This document shows, piece after piece, positions 42,867 through 54,600 of a DNA stretch of 64,000 nucleotides. This DNA comes from Chenopodium formosanum (taxonomy: Eukaryota; Streptophyta; Magnoliopsida; Caryophyllales; Amaranthaceae): positions 45,792,165 through 45,856,164 of the forward strand of contig CM044868.1 of assembly GCA_024500155.1 (NCBI GenBank). The letters are read 5' to 3'. Under the pieces are notes generated by a model, which was given only the letters and a program-made list of their open reading frames with translations, was not told the DNA's origin and ran no database searches. The translations under genes were made by a program, and so were the position numbers. Positions within the stretch are counted from its first letter, which is position 1. Each line of letters begins with the position of its first letter.

Positions 42867-43685
42867 TTGTTATACTTGGTAAGAAGGTCGTGCGGGACCT
42901 AGATAAACCAGCGCTTTGCGGGAGGCAATCCGTATTTTTAATGTTTTTTAGACTAGTTTTTCTTTCCTTTTTCTTATGAGAGGAGAGATGAGAGAATTTT
43001 ATGAGTTTTATGAGTGCTTGTACAGGTTTGAAGGAAAAGAGTTAGCCAAATTTTGGAGAAAAGAAGAAAATAAAAGTTCGACAATTTAGCCTCGGGCCCG
43101 ATCGGGCGAAGCTCGCCCGATCGGGCGCGAGAGCAAGGTTTCGAAATCAAGTAATTTCGCCCGATCAGGCGATGGGCACCCAACCGGGCGCGAAACTCGT
43201 CGTATACGGACTAAATTGTCCACCCGACCGGGCGCGAGAAGAGGTGAAAAATTCGAGTGTTAGATCGCCCGATCGGGCGAAGGGTGCCCGACCGGGCGCG
43301 AGAATCAATGCAAATCGCGCATTTAGATCGCCCGACCGGGCGCGACAATTGAAGGAAATTTGGGGTTAGATCGCCCAGGGCGCGAGAACTAATTGAATCG
43401 AAAATTCCAGATCGCCCGACCAGGCGACGCACCGCCCGACCGGGCGCGAGGTCGTCCGCCTCCTTTTCTTCTCTCTTTTCTTCTTTCTTCCTTTATTTCT
43501 TCTTTCCTCCATTACTTTCTCTCTCTAAAACTCAAATTCTCTCTACCATCTCTCTAAGATTTCTTCTTCTTTTCTCACCCATATTCAAAACTTTTTACAT
43601 ATTTGTAATCCCCTCTTCATCCACTACATTTCTATATAAAAATTTTCAGATTTTATTCAAATAAATTTTCATACCCATTTCTACC
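42867..43685 (+). other. Post-gag region with GC palindrome array
   Basis: After the gag stop come GCGGGAGGCAATCC (42918), as found downstream of pol in Athila, and then about eleven GCCCGAxCGGGCG motifs between 43090 and 43452. A CT-rich leader precedes the short ORF at 43686. No gene is seen. Confidence 0.5.
43090..43452. repeat. Array of GC-rich palindromes (CGCCCGATCGGGCG type)
   Basis: Eleven or so copies, often in pairs separated by 3-8 bases and followed by CGCGAGAA, spaced 30-50 bases apart in otherwise AT-rich DNA. Variants have GACC, GGCC or GATC at the centre. Confidence 0.85.
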
Positions 43686-43838
43686 ATGGCTTCAAAGAGG
43701 GCTCGGTCTATTTTCGGTAGGAGCTCCAGTTTGAGGGAGGAATACGACCCGGATTTGCTACTCCCGTATTGGCCGACGATCCGTATTGCTAGCCGAGAGC
43801 AAAAGGAGCGGCTAGAACATTTAATCGGGCCCGTGTAA
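43686..43838 (+). pseudogene. Start of Athila-type third ORF, cut by deletion into the LTR
   Basis: ATG 43686 in good context (ACCATGG) opens 50 codons beginning MASKRARSIFGRSS. The frame ends at TAA 43836, which already belongs to LTR-like sequence. Athila elements have an extra (env-position) ORF here, usually several hundred codons long. The join lies in ATCGGGC, a palindrome half-site shared by both sides. No function can be assigned. Confidence 0.45.
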
Positions 43839-43935
43839 ATATTAGGAGTTAATTTTTTCGTTTAAGTTTGTTTTAGTTTAGGATTTGTACGGAGTATAAA
43901 TACTCCTCCGTAATACGATTTTAGGATCTCTCTCT

Positions 43936-44029
<94 letters not shown>

Positions 44030-44805
44030 TCCTTTACTCTCTTAATTGTTTTCTTAGATTTCTTTCTCTTAAACCTTTGTTCTTAATCTACTCTTAATTC
44101 CAGATTTATTTGGTGACGATTTCTCCTCTCTTAATCTTAGTTGTTTATTTTATTCCTTTAATCATGTCTTGCTTTATTGCTTTGATTAGTTTAGTCTCTA
44201 TTATGTGTGAGTAGTTTTCTTTCTAGGGTTTATGGAGATCCATAAATAATATGAAGGGGTAATTTATTGTTGTTAATTATCAATGCTAGATTAATTTCCT
44301 ATTGATTGATTTAATGCTCTGTGACTAGATTAGGCCTGGTCTTTTATGCATGAGTTTGACAATATTGATTCGAGATTCGACATATGAGAATTGATGTTTA
44401 GATCTAGTTTCAATAGGTAGGTTAATTTATAAATGGTTAGGTCGAGATTCGAAAGATGTGATTTAATACCGGTAAATTAAATGTCTGATAATACGTAGGG
44501 AAAGCCCTTTATTATCTGATTAATATATGCATTGATGAATGATTATTATATTCTACCCTAGAATATTATTTATTGGTGAACCTATGCCCTAGGTCTTTTT
44601 ATATACTATTTTCTCCCTATTCTTGATCTCCGTAGTTTAGTTTATCATTCAAATTTATATATTGGTACTTCATAATCTAGATTATATTAGTCAATTAGGA
44701 ATAGAAAGATCTGTTTCTCTGTGGATTCGACCCTACTTCCCTATCTACATTAGTTAGAGGATTTAGGAATTACTTTTTATTTGGGGATACGACTTTACCC
44801 TGTCA
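43828..44805 (+). repeat. 3' LTR of Athila-like element, 5'-truncated
   Basis: From CGTGTAAATATTAGGAGTT on it matches 39977-41055, including TATAAATA, one (TC)n tract and the end GACTTTACCCTGTCA. The first about 500 bases of the LTR are absent. Confidence 0.85.
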
Positions 44806-44829
44806 ACAACCACCAAAACAGTCGTCCCC

Positions 44830-47799
44830 CTTGATCCAACTAGTTTCACAACAAACTCTCCCCTGGTTGGGGAACATCAGCATCATCCATTTCTTCATCA
44901 TCAGCAGAACGAGGACTTTCACCCTCATTGTCATTAACATCATCCTCTTCAACCGTTGCAGAAACAACACCCCCTATACCACCATGCTCTATATCCTCAC
45001 CATCAACACCCTCCAACAAGGCATCCTTCAGACACTCAGCTGCAACCTTCTGAACATCAACCTCAGTGGTTTTCTCACCATCACCAGTTGCATCATTACC
45101 AGCTGCACCATTAGTAATGCTTTCCACCAAAACATTCTTATATCCCCATCTGTTTTACCAACCTCCACCACCATGGTATCAACCTTAGAGTGTTTTTCCA
45201 TCGGTAAAGTTTTCTTAACAGTCATTTTCAGTGGTTTCCCTGTCGCGACCGATGCGGCCAAACTCTCTTTAAACATTTCATTCATACTATACAACATCTT
45301 ACCCATTTTCTCATCAATTGCATCCATGAACTTTGGAGTTAACTGATGCACCACCCTAGAAACCATCTGTATACATTCATTATTAACTAAGCAAGACAAC
45401 CAACCAACCATGACTGAAAATCTTTTCAGCCGTAAAATTAAACTATAAATAGAAAAATTATAGTGGGAAACCAGATCAAGAGCCAGGATCAATTACAACA
45501 CCAATAACTCTTCGTTTTAATAAACCAAAAAATAATTCCAGACCTGCTCAGTGATCCCATCCACATCAACAGCAGGTGCATGTGCAGGAGCTATCACTAG
45601 ACCGTCACGAGGTGCCAGCGGATGCTCTTCACCATAGGCAATATTCACGGACTGCATAGCAAACAAACTTAATCAAACAAATACACAACTACACAATAAA
45701 CACTGATGTCATGTAAGAGAACAATGATTTTAACACTAACCAGTGACAGACCATAGTCCCCCATCTTCTTTTTATCATCTTGTACAACTTTGTTAATTTC
45801 TTCCTATGACCATGCCGCCAACCTCGGAGTCAGTCCCCGAGACTTAGGTACCCGATCTAGGTGGTCAATATAAAAGATCAACAACATGGGATTACAACAT
45901 GTATGCATTAAAGATTATGTCAACAACTAATAATAAACCATCCCTCCACTTGTAACAATCTAAAACATTAATCAACAACGATTTATAAGATACAGTACTA
46001 CATTGCTTACCAACACAAACAAAATGCAACCTCCAGAGCTTGCAACATAGCCATTTTCAATAAATTTCTTCTGGAACTTCCTCGCTGTTGTGCACAACCA
46101 AGAATAAGTCAAAGTGCACCAATCGTAGTTCGCAGCATCATATTAAAACAGTTAAAGCAGGTCCTAGAGAAGCAGTCAGATTTGATGTGTTTGCTGTGGT
46201 ACACAATATGTACCCAAGAGCAACAACTAGAAATGCAATCTTAAACTTAGCCTTCTCCTTGTCTATTTTAATAGAAAACAGCTTCCCTTTTTATCAACAC
46301 GAATCACCGCAGTTGTAGCTGTTGTCACAAGAATGCTCTCCCCAGTCTTGCCAAGCAGTCTAGGAATACGCTTCATTTCAACTTTCATCACTTCATCATC
46401 CTTCGGAATGGTAGATGGAACTGGCCTGGAACCCTTAGGTATACCAAGCACCCACTCCACCTGAGCTGGACACAAAGGACATATATTCTCATCTCCAAAT
46501 ACCATGGAACCATCTCCATCAACCCTTGACAACAGGTCGTAAGAAAATTTATGAGGCAAATATTCCAGTGGTATGCTTAACATCCCACCAAACCCCATTT
46601 CATTCACCAAATCCTTCCTCGTCTTATCAAATTGCTTAACAAAACTTCCAAATGCCTTTACACCATTCAGATTAAAAGCCTACACAATACAAAACAGATG
46701 CATAAACAAATTGATCTCATTCCAGATACATATCTAAGCTTGTCCTAATACCTCAAAACACTATCACTTTAATAATGGTGGTACATTTAATTTATTTTCA
46801 CATGATTACCTCAAATGCATAAACAACTCAAAAACATATTCAAGCAACATATCTAAGCTAGTCATAGCACTACATGTAATAAATCCACTATCAATAGAGT
46901 ATTGGTGGTACAATACATTTCTTTAGCCATTAGTATTACTTGGAATCATTTTCAACAATATGTTAATAAAAAAAACACCACTGAGTACAATAATAGTACA
47001 TTTATACATTTCTTTTCCCATTATTATTACTTGGAATCATTTTCAACAATATGTTAATCAAAAAACACCACTGAGTACACTAATGGTACATTCCAACAAC
47101 CTCAAATGTATCATTCATTCTCTAAGTGTATTTACACCAACACATGAGTCAACACAAATTAGATACATTACCTTCTGAGTCCTTCTAGATTAGGTTTTAG
47201 CAACAAGCTCTTCCTCCTTCACTAAATCACCTCGGTTTTTCAAAACATAACAAGAATTTTACCATGAATTTCATTAAATTCACAATACTTACACACTATG
47301 CATACAACAAGAATCACACCATTACCTTTTCCTTTTTAGCTGTTTTGTTTACTGATTTGCCACCCTTCCTCTTTCCATTTTGAAGTCATTCGTGCAGCAA
47401 CTGTATACATAGTTCCTGCCACTTGTTTTGTTGACTAGAAGTAGGAATATCATCCTCTTGTTCCTCACCATCTAATGAGTCTGAATCATCCTCTTCAGAT
47501 CGTTTATCTTCACAACCGTCCCCAGTACTGGAATCCTCCAATTCCCCTTGCTCAAAATCAGGATCATAATCTACATTTACCTTCTTCTTGCCTTTATTAG
47601 CACCTTTGGGTTTAACCCCATCATTCATCTTCACTGATTTCCCCTACAACCCAAAAAATTACAAGAATTGGCAGCAATTAAGTACACATAAACCATAAAC
47701 AAACAAAAAAACACAGTCAACACAAACACATCAACTCACCACATCCTTTCTACCACCAACACCACTTCCACCGGCTTCAGAAGATTTCCTCTTAGTCAT
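44830..47799 (-). pseudogene. Decayed spliced gene of transposon type
   Basis: The first exon is 47799-47740 (MTKRKSSEAGGSG start) with a GTGAGT donor. The next begins at 47643 after TTGTAG and encodes an acidic, Ser-rich region, broken by TGA 47386 before a basic tail and a GTAATG donor at 47325. The exon at 46679-46090 carries EMGFGGMLSIPLEYLPHKFS, then VEWVLGIPKGS, and after a one-base shift KIAFLVVALGYILC. I associate this pattern with the N-terminal domain of plant transposon proteins that often precede a Ulp1-type peptidase, but no peptidase is visible. Further exons cover 45660-45540 and 45492-44846, with a Glu/Asp-rich end. It ends where the Athila-like element begins, which may have truncated it. 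The family name is uncertain. Confidence 0.5.
46916..47092. repeat. 91-bp tandem duplication in an intron
   Basis: CATTTCTTTAGCCATTAGTA and following bases, including CACCACTGAGTAC, are repeated 91 bases downstream with few changes. Confidence 0.8.
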
Positions 47800-48770
47800 T
47801 ATCCAATCCTGCCATGTTAACACAAGCACTTAATCATCCATTTTCATACAACCAATGGAATCAATAAACTTCATTTACACAATGATTTCATCATATATTC
47901 ACTAATAGCTTAAAAAAGGGTTTCCAAACAGCTAAGATCAAACTCCTGAATAAGGGAGGACATCATTACCCTACTCACAAGTTCAGAATTTAACATACTC
48001 AACATTCCTTCGATGTATAAACAATTAGTCAAAAGTTTCAACCTCCTCATGCATGAATAACTAAATAAGAGAGTATAAAACGCATCCAACTAAGATTTAC
48101 AGCACAATTTAATTTTTTTGAGTTATACCCTAATCACAAACACTAGGTGACCAGCTTTTCCCAAAGTTCGAAGGTAATTAAACGGAAAAAACATTATACA
48201 CTAAACAATTTCGCCACAATTGATATTCACATAATGGAGATGAACACCACTACCCACAAACCCTAACTGACTTGCATTTTCTAAAATTAGAAGGTAATAA
48301 ATCGCAAATAACATTAAATTCTACTCAATTTCACCAAAAATGACATGAAAACCACTCGCAAACGCAAAATCATACTAACTCACACCCTACCGCGCGACCA
48401 AGTTAAACACCCACACAAATTCAACAAGCCCAGAAAATGAAAAATTCAACGACTTACCTAAGAATACAGGAATTCACTACTTCACTTCACTTAATAAAAT
48501 CCGACGGTATGCTCTGATGAATCCCTTGAAACGCAGACGATGAAGGACGACAGAGGAGAAGAAACCAGAGAACATTAAGAGAGAGAAACAAATAAGTTAC
48601 AAGAGAGAGAAATAACTAAATGAAAGAGAGAGAAAGTGAAACAAAAGTTAGAAGGACATTTTCAAATGTCCCGTTACATTTCAAAAAATAACGGAGTCAA
48701 CAGTAAAGTCAACACTTTAAATAAAAGAAAACATATTGCATTTTATTGACTCAGCTAGCCAAATTACCAT
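47800..48770. other. Upstream region of the decayed gene
   Basis: AT-rich, with short GA-rich runs (48540-48640) that could be a leader of the minus-strand gene. No ORF or repeat structure was recognised. Confidence 0.35.
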
Positions 48771-48773
48771 TGT

Positions 48774-49028
48774 GCCCTCCTATTTACAATATTTGTAAAT
48801 AGTTCCTATGCGCCTAGATGGACTCATTAATAGTTTATTGAAAAGTAATGAATGCGAGAGGAAAGATATAATAAAAAAGTAATAGTGGGTTTGGGTGGGG
48901 ACCATGAGAGGAGAGAGATATAATATTTTAATATAGCTTTTTGCCAAAAAAGGAAGTGTAACACTTAAAAAAAACAAGGCCGGAAATGGGAAGTGTCAAA
49001 CTTAAAAAAAAAAAAAACACGGAGGGAG
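48774..49028. mobile_element. Probable Stowaway-type MITE with eroded left end
   Basis: The right terminus CACGGAGGGAG is followed by TA, and the left terminus CCCTCCTATTTAC is its partial complement. Internal AGTGTAACACTT and AAGTGTCAAACTT resemble subterminal motifs of plant mariner MITEs. Confidence 0.4.
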
Positions 49029-49030
49029 TA

Positions 49031-49619
49031 TTAGATATTATTAATGTCATATATTAGATTTCTCATGTTAGATATTAATTTATTAATGTCTTATATTAGA
49101 ATATTATTTTCACCGGATATTAGAATAGTTTATTGTCAAATATTAGAATATTATTGTCATATATATTAGACTCAAGGTGAGTCTGATCTCACGCAAAAGC
49201 TTCTCTATTTTTACACTATTGCTCTTGTAACTACTGTTTAATGACAATTTATACTATATGCTAAAGAAATCACTGGAGGAACACTTGGCATGATTTTATG
49301 AAAAAAATTTCCCTCCAAAATGTTCTCCTTTTTTTTTAGAAAAAAAAAAAAAAAAAAAAAAAATTCTTTTAAAAGAATTTTAAAGGTTGATATTATTTTT
49401 TTTTTGAAAAAAAAAAAGATTGACATTATTAAATTCAATTTTTTTTTTTTTAAAAAAAAAATATTATAACATAAGTCATTTAATTTCAATTAATTCTATT
49501 TCAATTGACTATTATTATATCATAATTTATAAATTCGTGCATCGCTCGGAGACAAAACTTGTTTTTAGTTTATTTTAATTTATGTTCATAGTATGCAGGT
49601 TAAATGATCATTGTAGCTT

Positions 49620-49666
<47 letters not shown>

Positions 49667-50233
49667 ACAAATCTTAGGTTCATAACATAAAGTTATGATA
49701 GACTTTGTATATAATGAAAATAAATGGTATGTACATGTTCATTATTTTCAATAAGTTGTATGTTCATTTTAGTTCTTTTTTCATATATATATATATTATC
49801 AATTTATAAGATGATTTGATCATAAACTATGTATGTTTATTTATAATATATATTTTGTTCATTATCACTAATATTACATTTACTAATCGTACTATAATGC
49901 ATCCTCCAACAATCATGACCATATTGAACATCAAATATATATTGTACTCAAATTAATATAACAAAAGGAAGATTCAATGTTGAAAATATAAACAATATGA
50001 CAAAATGTAATTCACTTTAAATTTTACAAATGCAATACCTACAAGGCTTAGATGTTCTACGTAGAAATATGTCATTTTCATTTGATATATTATTATATAA
50101 TGTAATATTTCTTATTGAGAATAAAACCAATGACGTTAATGAATCGATAAATGTATTGTTCGTCAAATACCATTCGTATAATTAACATTTATATGTATTT
50201 ATATATGATATGCTATATATTCATTTCCAAATA
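49031..50233. other. AT-rich DNA with poly(A)/poly(T) tracts
   Basis: Long T runs at 49622-49664, A/T runs at 49330-49460 and short tandem TATTAGAATATTA motifs (49025-49170). No gene seen. Confidence 0.5.
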
Positions 50234-50323
50234 CTACCTCCGTTACATATTATTTGCAACGATTTGACTTAAAGTAGAGAGGAAAAATGTCTAATCCTTG
50301 CAAATAATATGTAACGGAGGTAG
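50234..50323. mobile_element. Stowaway-type MITE, 90 bp, TA target site
   Basis: CTACCTCCGTTACATATTAT, then TTGCAA, is the exact complement of the right end; about 26-bp terminal inverted repeats, flanked by TA on both sides (50232-50233, 50324-50325). Confidence 0.9.
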
Positions 50324-50369
50324 TAAGTAAATGTTCATTTCTAAATTGATAAATGTTCATTTCTTATTG

Positions 50370-51085
50370 GCTCTCGAGATTGGCTCGGTCTGGATCGAGT
50401 CTTTGGGCTATGTTGGGCTATTTGGTTGACTAGGAATAGTGTGCGTTTTAGGCCAGAGGTGTATTCTCCTCATTCTATTCTTGAGTTGGCCTCTAGTTGG
50501 AGTGATAGAAGTGCAGCGGCTCGTTTAGTTTCTTCTCCCTTATCGGGCCCTCCACCGGGTTTTTCCTACTCACCTTTGGTTTATGTCCTTCGGGGTAGTC
50601 TACAGGATGACTGTCTTGTCTCTTTGTCCTTTGATGGTACCTGGGATCAAGGAAATCATAATGCTGGTGCTGATTGGTGTTTTTGGAATTCCTCTTCTAC
50701 TCAGTCTTTAGGTGAGGGAGAGCGTGCTTGTATGGCTAGTTCGCCTCTTCATGCTGAGTAATTGGCTTGTTTCTTTGCTCTGAAACATGCTTGTAGACAG
50801 GGATTTTCTAGCGTGTCTATTCTTACCGACTGCCAGAGTATTCCTCGGCTGCTTCTTGGTGTGGGTCCTATGGATATTACTGTGGTTTGGATTTTGCAAG
50901 ATATTCGAGTGCTCCTTGACTCCTTTGTTACTTGTCTTATTCGCAAGGTGCCTAGATCGTCAGTTTTTGAAGCTCATGCTTTGGCGGGAGCGGCTCGGCA
51001 TAGGACTTTACTTTACTTTGTTTTGTTTTTTAGTTTCTTTATTGTTTTTTTAGTTCTCTTTGTCAAAAAATAAATTAAAAAAAAA
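50370..51085 (+). pseudogene. 5'-truncated LINE 3' end with RNase H domain
   Basis: The frame from about 50426 gives SVRFRPEVYSP, then an RNase H-like domain: VSLSFDGTWD (Asp), SPLHAE followed by a TAA at 50759 (Glu), ILTDCQSIP (Asp) and EAHALAGAAR near the end. This is the C-terminal RNase H found in plant L1-type elements. The upstream RT is absent, as in typical 5'-truncated copies. After a hydrophobic tail, the element ends with TAAATTAAAAAAAAAA at about 51072. No target duplication was identified. Confidence 0.65.
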
Positions 51086-51555
51086 ATTGTTAATTGACAA
51101 AACATCCTAAACATGTTTGTGCAGGGACCTGGCTGGATTCGGGTCTACCTAAACATCTGCAATTTAATCTAGTATAGTAACTAAAAAATTTATTTTAGGC
51201 CCTCAAAAGCCATCCCAATTTGCAAATCATTAATATCAACTCTTAAAAAATTATCAAAATCAATTCAATGATTACAATAATATTGAAGAACTTTTTACCG
51301 AGATAGAGAGAGAGAATCACAACAGTAATCAGGATCACATGAGAAAACAACTTTCAAAGAATCATATTTATCTGAAGTTTGGGGTATATATCATTCAGGA
51401 TATTGATCCAGTCTCATTTGTACAATTTTTTTTCCTAGATTCCTAGGAATTTGCCTCAAACTTTAGGCAACATGCTATTTTGCCACACTCTATTCCATCA
51501 GAAAGAGCAATTTCATGAGTGAAAAGCCATTGCTGATCCATGATCACTATTTCTC

Positions 51556-51667
51556 CTATTCACCACTTCTTGACGAACTCGGTCTTGGCAACTGTGGACC
51601 TATAGGCTTCTGTAGCGGCTTCAATGCAGCCATGATGTCGGTAAAAGTAGGTCGCAATTTTGGATCT
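51556..51667 (-). CDS. Kinase last exon
   Basis: Acceptor AATATTCCAG; DPKLRPTF (subdomain XI) then IMAALKPLQKPIGPQ and stop TAG at 51558-51556. The 3' UTR presumably lies in 51086-51555, where I see no other feature. Confidence 0.9.
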
Positions 51668-54600
51668 CTGGAATATTAAGTTCACATGAAATTAGTTCGT
51701 ATAGCATAAGAAATAGGATATAAAATCTAATGGCATAACTGGAAGTGAATTTCAGCCGGAGTAGTTCATGTTAAACCATTTCTTTCTTTTATGGAAGAGC
51801 TTCCACAGATCAACTTCAACTGTCATTAATCTTTATTAAAGGATAACACACTCAAGCTTATCCTAAGTAAATTATGTTTTAGTTCATAAATAATTCCAGG
51901 GGAAAATCCATGCCATGAACAAACAAAAATTCTTTTATACCACTCTCCAACTTCACCAAGGCTTAACAGAAAAGGGACTCAAAAAGTTTGTATATAACTT
52001 AAAACGCTTCAAGGGGCAATTAACAAAGTATTAGAGCTGAAGCAAAAGCAATGAACCTTGAACACAGGAGATGTGAATGAAAAATGATACAAAAAAGATC
52101 TACCAAACAGGGTCCAACTCAGCTCATTTCAAATAGGTTCATATTCTATGGTCAACTAAAAATATTTTCCTTTTTATTTTTTCCTTTTCGCAGGTCTTAT
52201 CGGGTTTAGGGATGCAAAATCTTATTCTAAGACACTAATATCAACCTCCATTTCTAAATGTTATAGCTCCTACACACTCCTAGCCAGGGCCCTATCATTT
52301 CAAAAACATCAAAACTAATATCAGTACTACCACCATGTAAATAACTCTTTAGATTAAACATTTTTTAAACAACAAATCATGAATCGAAGTCCCTCAGTTT
52401 AGTGTGGAGCATCTACTGCAGGTAATCTAAATAAATATAATAGAAAATACGGACTAATTTTCGAAGATTCAGTATTACGTTTTTGTTCAAACATATTTCC
52501 AGGGAGCTAGGGATGCAGTATCAGGTTTTTCAATAAACACGAGAGGAAATTTAGTGCAGCTTTTATCTATATTGAAATTCTGTAAACATTTTGACACACG
52601 TAAGCAAATGAAAGACAGCTAATCAAGTGCAATCAAATAATCGTGGTAATTGGATCTTTGGAATAACGCAACCAGAATATGTAGCAACTAAATCAAAGAT
52701 AAGCAAAAAAAAATATAAATGAAGACTGCTTCAGTAAAAGCAAAATAATTGCAATCATGTACTCACGTTTGCCAACATTTACGAATGATATCAGCAATTG
52801 TGGGATCAATATCATCTGGAATGTCCAAACGCCGATGCTGAAAGCCAACTGCACCAACCACCTGCATAGGATTCATGCCTCCCCATGGCTGCTGGAGAGT
52901 GCAAAGCTCCCAAAGTATAACTCCAAAGCTATATACATCGCACCTACAAGTATTAAGTCATTAGATGATGGATTAAATCTTATAACTTTATAAGTACTAT
53001 ACCCACAAGAAATTTGTCAATGTTTAGAGGAAAATGAAATATATTAGGGAACATGAAATATATAAAATTACGCATATTATTTTCTCAAAAGTTCCAAGTG
53101 AGAAAGAGTAACACAATTATCAACAGATTAGAAAATTAAGAATTGAGACTGGCATAGATAAAAACAATGTGCTAAACTAAAGGTGCATATAAAATGTTTT
53201 CAAACATTTTTAAGACACAGGACATACTTTTCATCCGACGGTTCATTTCGAAGCACTTCTGGAGCCATCCATTCAGCCTGCAGCAAGCAAATACATTTCA
53301 ATTCTTTGCACACCAAGTTCACAAGAAATGTGTGAGTGATGCACCGAATGCATGACCAAAACAGCAAACATATGAAAGAGAATGACCACGGTGAGAATTA
53401 TTGAATGATAATATACATTGGCAGGTCCAAAAAACAAGGGTACTGGCCAGGTCATTTCACATGTGTTTTGCCCAAGAACAATGCAACTTCCAAAGAATAT
53501 TGGGTATAGGCAAGTGCAGCACCTAAGAGGTAAGCCTAAAAACTAACATACACGATTACCTGAATGGAATCAGTCAGCCAACATCTGAACTGTAACCATA
53601 ACTAGATACAGAACTTTGACTTTCACCTGGAATGATACCAGAAGTTTGCGCCTGATCAAGCAACCTGCCCAATGGGATTGCACCAATCGTATTTGAAGTA
53701 TTAATTAATTTCCCCTAGAATTGCATTCGTGCCAAATCAAGCAGACTTCAGGAGAAATTTCAGGAGCCTATTATTCATACATTCGTGACTTTTCCAATTT
53801 GCCTAAAAATACGTTGCTTGCACCTTTGCAAGTCAGGGTACTGTACTCAAGATTAATAGGTACTCATTTTTGTCAAGGATTTGTTCACTATTCTTTCCAA
53901 TGCACTAGTTCAAAATAAATGACTCAAGTTCAATGGCTGCAATGGTTTAAAGAGGACATTAGCTACTCAAAGATCATAATAAGAATGTATGTGAATGACA
54001 GCCAGTATATCGTTCTACAAAGATGGAGATTATCTTAGTTATGATAATTCAACTATTTTTGTACGAGATACTTGCGATTCAGAAAATTTAGCTGTGGTTC
54101 AAATTAGTGCGAATGCTCAAGAGGAGGAAATCAAATAGGAAAATTCATGTCTTCCTATGGTGGTAGATAAATTAGATGTGGTGTAAATTGATAAAAATGT
54201 TTCAAATATTAAAACGGATTTAAGTAGCCAGTAAACCTTGTTTAGGTCATCAAAAAACAAATGTTTGTCAATGATTTCGATTCTATATTTGACCCTACAC
54301 CTGATTAGTTGATCAATACTTTTGGGATTGACAACTTGTCAAGAATGATATTGTTAGTGGTTGTGAAGGTAAAATTGTGATTTAAAATTGTAATTTTAAT
54401 CCTCCAATTTTTGATCCTTTTTGGGGGTTCATGAATCGTGGTTCAAAGTATTGAGGTTTTGATCGTTTCTTGCTGTTGAGAATAGGTAAATTCAAGCAGC
54501 AATTTCTTTCAAAGAAGGTGAGAATGATACAAAATCGAAGTGTCAATTAAAGATTAATCATTTAATTAATATTTACATTTTTGGGCATGGTTAATTTACA

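Larger units (their letters stand above)
39473..44805 (+). mobile_element. Athila-like element with deleted pol and truncated 3' LTR
   Basis: 5' LTR, primer binding site, gag and a fragment of the region before the 3' LTR are present, while protease, RT, RNase H and integrase are missing. The 3' LTR lacks its first about 500 bases and ends at 44805 with CCTGTCA, like the 5' LTR. Flanks do not show a target duplication, so the two ends may come from recombination. Such internally deleted elements can move only with a helper. Confidence 0.75.

Noticed and set aside
39473..44805. Full-length Athila element with target duplication
   Set aside because: The five bases before the 5' LTR and after 44805 differ, and the 3' LTR lacks its first part.
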